34,103 nt of DNA from Lachnospiraceae bacterium (lineage in GTDB: Bacteria; Bacillota; Clostridia; Lachnospirales; Lachnospiraceae). Numbering within the stretch: the stretch's first letter is position 1; every line of letters starts with the position of its first letter. Under the pieces are notes generated by a model, which saw only the letters and a list, made by a program, of their open reading frames with translations, had not been told where the DNA came from and did not search any database. Positions 32,031 through 34,103 of the stretch are shown here, one piece after another. The position numbers and the translations under genes were made by a program. Location of the stretch: assembly GCA_017622575.1 (NCBI GenBank), contig JAGAQU010000095.1:1-34103 (forward strand), read 5' to 3'.

Positions 32031-32087
32031 ATGTTAAAAATCAAAATGCTCCTGGAAGAGTATTACAAGATATGCGCACACAAATAA
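32031..32087 (+). CDS. Candidate 18-aa peptide, MLKIKMLLEEYYKICAHK
   Basis: ATG at 32031 preceded by AAGGAGG (32016-32022) with 8-nt spacing, stop TAA at 32085-32087. It lies between a promoter at 31938-31966 and a terminator at 32116-32151, so the whole transcript would be about 180 nt. The peptide is basic and amphipathic, with one cysteine (C15) near the end. Whether it acts as a peptide, a leader, or is an accident within a small RNA is not clear. No downstream gene on this strand could be attenuated by it. Confidence 0.5.
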   Translation: MLKIKMLLEEYYKICAHK

Positions 32088-32115
32088 AAGAAAATGATGT
32101 AAATGAAAATGATTA

Positions 32116-32151
32116 GGGTCTGTCGTTCTTTTTGGAATGGCAGACCCTTTT
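32116..32151 (+). terminator. Terminator of the 18-aa peptide transcript
   Basis: GGGTCTG (32116-32122) pairs with CAGACCC (32141-32147), with partial inner pairing TTC/GGAA, followed by TTTTAC. It defines a short stand-alone transcript divergent from the lysR-type gene and faces the end of the next lipoprotein gene. Confidence 0.8.
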
Positions 32152-32178
32152 ACAATGTAAGAGAATTGTTTGTGTATG

Positions 32179-33570
32179 TTAACCGGCGTAGGCACAATAA
32201 GGATTGACACTGATATTTGTTACTTTGCCATCCTCAGCGCAATACCAGATGGCACGGTTTCCCAGTCCATCACCGGTAATATAGGCATAACCGCTTTCTT
32301 CACTGCCATCCAGGAAATAGAAACCATAGGACTCTATTTTCCGGAGTGCCTCTTCCTCGGGCATACCGGGATAAAGATCAAAAATGGTAATATCCCCCAC
32401 CTGCATATCTTTATATCCGATGCATCCGGCGTTCAGGTTCATGAAGTCGAAAACTTCCTGTCCCTCATATTTCCCGATCCATTCATCCTCAAAATCCTCG
32501 TAAGGCTGCTCCATGGTAATGCCGTAATGATCGACGAGCATCTCGGAGATATCCTGCAAAGAGCTGTCGCCCGCTACGAACATCAGCCCGATATCCGTTC
32601 CCGTGGAAGGATCGGCAGCTTCTTTATTCTTCTCAATCATGGCAAGATAATTCTGGGTATAAGCGGTAAAGCTTTCGCTGTCGATCGGCTGAAACTCCGG
32701 TGTTATTTCTTTGGCATTGATTAAATAAGAATTATACCATTTCTGATAATCTGCTTCGTTATAATGGTAGTCCTCATAATTCCAGGTATAGTTTTCAGGA
32801 CTCCCTTCCTGAATATTATAGAGGATGCCATCCTTATCTGTATCCAAATCATCCGGAAAAGGAAGTTCCTGTTCTGATGAATAGTCATAATAAGTTGCGG
32901 CTAATTCTTTGCTCCAGGAGTCAGCATAACCGATCTGCTTGTAAGAATCTGTATCTGCATCATATTGATACAACCCAGATGGCCATAATTCACCGTAACT
33001 GTGATTATGGGATGAATCTGCTTTAATGATGCCGTTATCATAAAAAGTCACGGAAGGAAAGCTTACAAATTCCTGTGTCAGGGTGTCGGTTTCCGGATTG
33101 TATCCATATATAGCCGCAAACATACCTGCCATGCTGGCGGTAGAATAGTTGATGATCAGCTCTTCATAACCATCTCCATCAATATCTGTAATGGCATAGG
33201 TATTATCCATCATTTCTGCATTTGAGTCATAAGGAGCTTCAATCATATCGCCCTCAGGCAGTTGGAGTGCACAGGTCATCTGGGAGAGTACACCACTGTA
33301 TTTATGCCGGATCAAAGCAGTGGTCAGTTCATCCTGATTGACAGCGTCTTCTGAAATTACTTCTTCATCAGATGTAGATTCTGTTTCTTCCTCAGTCAAA
33401 TCATTTAGGACTCCATCTTCTTCGTCGATTCCTTCCTCTGAGACGATCTGCTCCATAGAAGATGTTTCTTCATCACTTGTATCATTGTTGCCGCATCCCC
33501 ACAATGATGTGACGGTAAACATAAGAACGGCGCCAAGTAACAGATTTTTTCTAAGTATTTTCTTTTTCAT
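32179..33570 (-). CDS. Hypothetical lipoprotein with DxDxDG calcium-type loop
   Basis: 463 aa from the ATG at 33570 (MKKKILRKNL), with AGGAGG upstream. The lipobox is SLWGC with C26. A long Asp/Glu/Ser-rich linker (about 27-80) follows. The outer domain has DIDGDGYEELIINYS, an FG-GAP-like calcium loop often found in surface proteins that end in a repetitive beta fold, and a second DLDTDKDG loop. The C-terminal 100 residues (DSSLQDISEMLVDHYGITM... SYGFYFLDG) could be a separate small domain. I do not recognise the family. It is monocistronic, between the tRNA operon terminator and the peptide transcript. Confidence 0.7.
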   Translation of the reverse strand: MKKKILRKNLLLGAVLMFTVTSLWGCGNNDTSDEETSSMEQIVSEEGIDEEDGVLNDLTEEETESTSDEEVISEDAVNQDELTTALIRHKYSGVLSQMTCALQLPEGDMIEAPYDSNAEMMDNTYAITDIDGDGYEELIINYSTASMAGMFAAIYGYNPETDTLTQEFVSFPSVTFYDNGIIKADSSHNHSYGELWPSGLYQYDADTDSYKQIGYADSWSKELAATYYDYSSEQELPFPDDLDTDKDGILYNIQEGSPENYTWNYEDYHYNEADYQKWYNSYLINAKEITPEFQPIDSESFTAYTQNYLAMIEKNKEAADPSTGTDIGLMFVAGDSSLQDISEMLVDHYGITMEQPYEDFEDEWIGKYEGQEVFDFMNLNAGCIGYKDMQVGDITIFDLYPGMPEEEALRKIESYGFYFLDGSEESGYAYITGDGLGNRAIWYCAEDGKVTNISVNPYCAYAG

Positions 33571-33608
33571 AATAGAGATTCCTCCTGTTAATATGTAGAC
33601 ATGCATAC

Positions 33609-33637
33609 ATTACAGTAGACTTGCAGGAAATATTCAA
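33609..33637 (-). promoter_or_regulatory. Possible promoter of the DxDxDG lipoprotein gene
   Basis: On the minus strand TTGAAT (33637-33632) and TGTAAT (33614-33609) are 17 bp apart, 38 nt before the start codon. Both boxes deviate from consensus. It lies directly behind the tRNA terminator. Confidence 0.45.
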
Positions 33638-33644
33638 TTTTACC

Positions 33645-33682
33645 ACAAAAATATAGGAAACGCTGATATATTCAATGTTTCC
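33645..33682 (-). terminator. Terminator of the tRNA operon
   Basis: On the minus strand GGAAAC (33682-33677) pairs with GTTTCC (33661-33656) around a 15-nt loop, followed by TATATTTTTGTGG. It lies 16 nt behind tRNA-Leu. Confidence 0.65.
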
Positions 33683-33698
33683 CATACTTTAAACTTAA

Positions 33699-33784
33699 TG
33701 CCGGCGACCGGAATCGAACCGGTACGGGAGGTTAGTCCCGCAGGATTTTAAGTCCTGTGCGTCTGCCAGTTCCGCCACGCCGGC
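33699..33784 (-). tRNA. tRNA-Leu (UAA)
   Basis: 86 nt with acceptor GCCGGCG/CGCCGGC, discriminator A, anticodon loop CTTAAAA giving UAA, and the long variable arm (GCGGGACTAACCTCCCGT) that marks leucine tRNAs. The T loop GGTTCGATTCC is intact. The CCA end is not encoded. Last tRNA of a three-gene operon. Confidence 0.95.
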
Positions 33785-33807
33785 ATAATCAATATAAAAT
33801 TGATTAG

Positions 33808-33880
33808 TGGGACCTATAGGGCTCGAACCTATGACCCTCTGCTTGTAAGGCAGATGCTCTCCCAGCTGAGCTAAGATCCC
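33808..33880 (-). tRNA. tRNA-Val (UAC)
   Basis: 73 nt with acceptor GGGATCT/AGGTCCC, discriminator A, D arm TAGCTCAGCTGGGAGAGCA, anticodon loop CTTACAA giving UAC, and T arm ATAGGTTCGAGCCCTAT. CCA is not encoded. Confidence 0.95.
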
Positions 33881-33912
33881 ATTAGTAAAATTAATATGCA
33901 ATTTTACTATAA

Positions 33913-33986
33913 CGACCCGGATGGGGTTCGAACCCACGACCTCCGCCGTGACAGGGCGGCGCTCTAACCAGCTGAGCCACCAGGCC
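33913..33986 (-). tRNA. tRNA-Asp (GUC)
   Basis: 74 nt with acceptor GGCCTGG/CCGGGTC (two G-U pairs), discriminator G as expected for aspartate, D arm GGCTCAGCTGGTTAGAGC, anticodon loop CTGTCAC giving GUC, and T arm GTGGGTTCGAACCCCAT. First tRNA of the operon; CCA is not encoded. Confidence 0.95.
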
Positions 33987-34049
33987 AATCTCTTTATCAA
34001 CTAAAGAAACAATGTTATTGAAAGATTGCTCCTTCAAAACTGCATATTA

Positions 34050-34078
34050 ATCATATCATATTCATTACATATTTGCAA
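34050..34078 (-). promoter_or_regulatory. Promoter of the tRNA operon
   Basis: On the minus strand TTGCAA (34078-34073) and TATGAT (34055-34050) are 17 bp apart, about 65 nt upstream of tRNA-Asp. The -10 region shares a 16-base stretch, AATATGATATGATTAA, with the hflK promoter. Confidence 0.65.
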
Positions 34079-34103
34079 CTACTTTTTATAAACATATTTT
34101 GTA

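Noticed and set aside
32106..32213. Second small plus-strand frame MKMIRVCRSFWNG... after the 18-aa peptide
   Set aside because: It has no ribosome site and reads through the terminator hairpin into the antisense of the next gene.
33695..34000. 101-aa minus-strand frame in the tRNA region
   Set aside because: It runs through three intact tRNA genes and its sequence is just translated tRNA (for example AQLGEHLPYKQRVIGSSPIG), a known annotation artefact.
1..34103. CRISPR array, prophage or complete IS element
   Set aside because: I saw no regularly spaced direct repeats, no phage structural or integrase genes and no transposase; the only mobile sequence is the partial intron at the left edge.

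Overview
The window looks like chromosome from a low- to mid-GC, strictly anaerobic Firmicute, most likely a butyrate-forming member of the Lachnospiraceae. The reasons are an intact six-gene acetyl-CoA to butyryl-CoA operon (thl-crt-hbd-bcd-etfB-etfA), GGAGG-type ribosome sites, sigma-A promoters, and several families common in that group (YitT, DUF1062, DUF5722, DUF4153, DUF1266, SPL-type radical SAM). Genus and species cannot be read from the sequence. The final butyrate step (CoA-transferase or butyrate kinase) is not in the window.

Left third (1-8740). Everything is on the minus strand. A promoter at 6517-6545 with a Rex-like operator in its leader drives thl, crt, hbd, bcd, etfB and etfA. 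The crt-hbd gap holds three hairpins that share one stable loop sequence, and the thl-crt gap holds one strong hairpin. The operon ends in a terminator, and the 5' end of a group II intron lies directly behind that terminator and runs off the window edge. Upstream of thl is hflK-hflC. Its 225-nt leader looks like a yybP-ykoY (Mn2+) riboswitch whose P1 strand competes with a terminator, an unusual regulator for an SPFH membrane complex.

Middle (8811-15600). A plus-strand M23 peptidase meets a minus-strand pair of membrane glycosyltransferases. Next come long-form hpf and a secreted SH3-SH3-NlpC/P60 hydrolase, each with a promoter. Between them lies a 517-nt gene-free stretch with four same-direction DnaA boxes in 71 bp.

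Long minus-strand block (15627-26804). In transcription order: a large lipoprotein, a DUF1266 lipoprotein, a DUF5722 glycosidase-like secreted protein translationally coupled to a DUF4153 membrane protein, a 72-aa protein, an SPL-type radical SAM protein, a lipoprotein with a metzincin-like zinc motif, metF, a FabG-like dehydrogenase and a TrxB-like reductase, ending in a terminator.

Right part (26886-34103). An apparent operon carries a PlsC-like acyltransferase with an extra zinc ribbon, a YitT protein, a small alarmone synthetase and a 64-aa protein. Divergent from it is a DUF1062 gene behind an 8-codon leader peptide and two mutually exclusive hairpins, which is the layout of a translation attenuator. 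Then come a LysR regulator with a perfect palindrome over its promoter, a divergent short transcript encoding an 18-aa peptide with its own terminator, a large lipoprotein, and a tRNA-Asp/Val/Leu operon at the right edge.

The strongest candidates for something new are the DUF1062 leader (30250-30346), the riboswitch-hflKC arrangement (8551-8740) and the LysR/18-aa peptide locus (31897-32151). No CRISPR array, complete insertion sequence, rRNA or prophage gene was seen.
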